A DNA stretch of 6,827 bases from Candidatus Parcubacteria bacterium (GTDB lineage Bacteria; Patescibacteriota; Patescibacteriia; JAACEG01): the NCBI GenBank assembly GCA_023142625.1, contig JAGLJD010000085.1, forward strand, positions 1-6,827, given 5' to 3'. Both the position numbers and the translations under genes were made by a program. The notes under the pieces are model-generated. The model did not search any database. It was not told the DNA's origin and saw only the letters and a list, made by a program, of their open reading frames with translations. Positions 6,601-6,827 of this stretch are shown piece after piece (position 1 is the first letter of the stretch; each line of letters begins with the position of its first letter).

Positions 6601-6784
6601 TCATCGTCCCTAAAGATTTTACCTCTCCTAATTCCGTTACCGCAGTTATTCTTTCAAAATTTTTGCCATAGATGGGTTTAAAACCCGTCTCTACTTTTAT
6701 ATCCACCTCAAAATCATCAGGCAAAAATTCGCCTAAAAAATCCAAAAAATCTTCCCTGTTATATTGTTTGTTGAAATTAATCAT
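3692..6784 (-). CDS. Type IIG (Eco57I-like) restriction-modification enzyme, N6-adenine methyltransferase
   Basis: This 1030-residue protein is a full-length single-chain enzyme that would methylate adenine in a recognition site and cut unmodified DNA nearby.
The N-terminal region (1-110) has a candidate PD-(D/E)xK nuclease strand, AIYEIKHKS (65-73), with E68 and K70 as the ExK pair. A helical linker follows, with the family-typical FLNGGLFDP (296-304) and LGRIFENLLAEINP (357-370).
The methyltransferase core has YYTP (383-386), motif I DPACGSG (445-451), the acidic loop GVDIQPIAVEISKLR (516-530) and catalytic motif IV NPPY (665-668). The order I before IV is the gamma arrangement. The target-recognition part (about 820-970) ends in LNSNFVSWYAYNF (934-946) and IKQIPIP (962-968). 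The C-terminal helices end in VYELYGLTEEEIEIVES, typical of the family.
The start follows from the conserved N-terminus. No Shine-Dalgarno sequence or clear promoter is visible. The recognition site cannot be read from sequence. Confidence 0.93.
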   Translation of the reverse strand: MINFNKQYNREDFLDFLGEFLPDDFEVDIKVETGFKPIYGKNFERITAVTELGEVKSLGTMKPLAIYEIKHKSENDPRVSLTKEAFWIMKDKHIRRALMVFSSENSKNYRFSLMTIDLKEDSKNSNRVNQEFSNPRRYSFFLGPDSKTHTPNNFLVKQGKVKDFKDLLLRFNIEVVNKDFYREISECFYKLAGAKIGNKTYKRILDLPSVDKNDYKKYQEFAVRLIGRMIFIWFLKHKKSNINKPLIPSNLVSSQAVDKFSNYYHEVLEKLFFEILNKPEEKRKKGILSDSDSIPFLNGGLFDPHQSDDFYENKPAYNLRIEDDWFRQFFKILELYNFTIDESTPTDIEISVDPEMLGRIFENLLAEINPNTGESARKATGSYYTPRVIVEYMVNQSLKYYLLNKTNIKENKIEKLLSYSESNNELSENEKNNIIQVLDEIKIIDPACGSGAFPMGILQKMLLVLQKVDPQSKKWLSKQLDKIDNEIARKEVEKKLKNENWDYIHKLGIIQNSIYGVDIQPIAVEISKLRFFLSLIVDEKIEDEKENRGIEPLPNLEFKFVSANTLINLPNDKGQEGLFEATEKINELRNLRDKYLKSYGDEKKEIESEFRLTQKEMIDYQKIMSGTGNKTLKLADWNPFSNSSSNWFDSEWMFGVKGFDVVIGNPPYGFRNVLTAEEKKYFRKEENIEFSSGDSAELFCKKCFDILLKNDGFLTFIIPKKSLYGDAWEGLRKEYWNKYCLTFLMDSSKAFENVLLEQNIFGLSKNRQDKKVNVAYLDKTNQIIEFAKIEKDKIFMENYTAQIYKELYPEIFKKISKNRIEEILVEGDLGLAIGTNFFSDKPTKYKLLKGIDIDKWRMKQNRYLKNEGKLKAEELRKFSKSKVICQRLIAHIENPIPHIKITACYDDEGIIITNTLTTFKLDSKIEEKFWLAFLNSNFVSWYAYNFIYSRAIRGMDFYNFYIKQIPIPKKIIEQPEQQKPFIKLVDQILEKKKQNSNADTTDLERKIDEMVYELYGLTEEEIEIVESRNK

Positions 6785-6827
6785 TTAATAAATTGATAAC
6801 AATTTTTATTAAGGTGTCTTTTTCTTT
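6777..6827 (-). CDS. Possible C-terminal end of an upstream gene
   Basis: On the minus strand the frame from the window edge reads KEKDTLIKIVINLLND and then TAA, overlapping the restriction-modification start by eight bases. A second frame is also open and ends in a TGA that shares the ATGA of the start codon. Either could be the tail of a translationally coupled upstream gene, which would explain why the restriction-modification start has no Shine-Dalgarno sequence. Fifteen open codons are weak evidence in AT-rich DNA, and no family can be named. Confidence 0.2.
   Translation of the reverse strand, partial: KEKDTLIKIVINLLND

Noticed and set aside
1..6827. CRISPR array, tRNA or rRNA gene
   Set aside because: No regularly spaced direct repeats and no tRNA or rRNA signature were seen on either strand.

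Overview
The window comes from a low-GC bacterium using the standard code: 858 dnaE codons and 1030 restriction-modification codons run without an in-frame TGA. None of the three main genes has a recognisable Shine-Dalgarno sequence. Together with the style of the restriction-modification protein, this would fit a Patescibacteria/CPR-type genome, but that placement is an inference and no taxonomic marker was tested.

Layout. All protein genes lie on the minus strand, so they read from right to left. At the right is a 1030-residue single-chain Type IIG (Eco57I-like) restriction-modification enzyme (3692-6784). Its start may overlap the end of a gene that lies mostly outside the window. Eighteen bases downstream is a DUF3800 protein (3047-3673), a family with an RNase H-like look. 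The two probably form one defence operon. At the left is the first ~860 residues of the replicative DNA polymerase III alpha subunit DnaE (1-2575), cut by the window edge.

Between DUF3800 and dnaE lies a 471-base non-coding stretch (2576-3046) that is unusually rich in signals. On the plus strand, a near-consensus sigma70 promoter (TTGACA, extended -10 TGCTATATT) leads through about 100 bases that fold into a multi-branched structure and end in an intrinsic terminator. This looks like a free-standing small RNA gene. It points opposite to all the protein genes and belongs to no family I recognise. Upstream of its promoter are a perfect 9-base DnaA box and a 7-base inverted repeat. Further left are a GC-rich nested inverted repeat, a second AT-rich inverted repeat, a 26-base perfect palindrome followed by a U-rich tract on the minus strand, two candidate dnaE promoters, and a 31-base AT-only palindrome covering the dnaE start.

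How the parts work together. The restriction-modification/DUF3800 pair is an accessory defence module next to a housekeeping replication gene. The intergenic region separates the two transcription units with a plus-strand small RNA terminator and a minus-strand hairpin terminator, then restarts transcription for dnaE. The small RNA and the dense palindromes are the least explained parts of the window.
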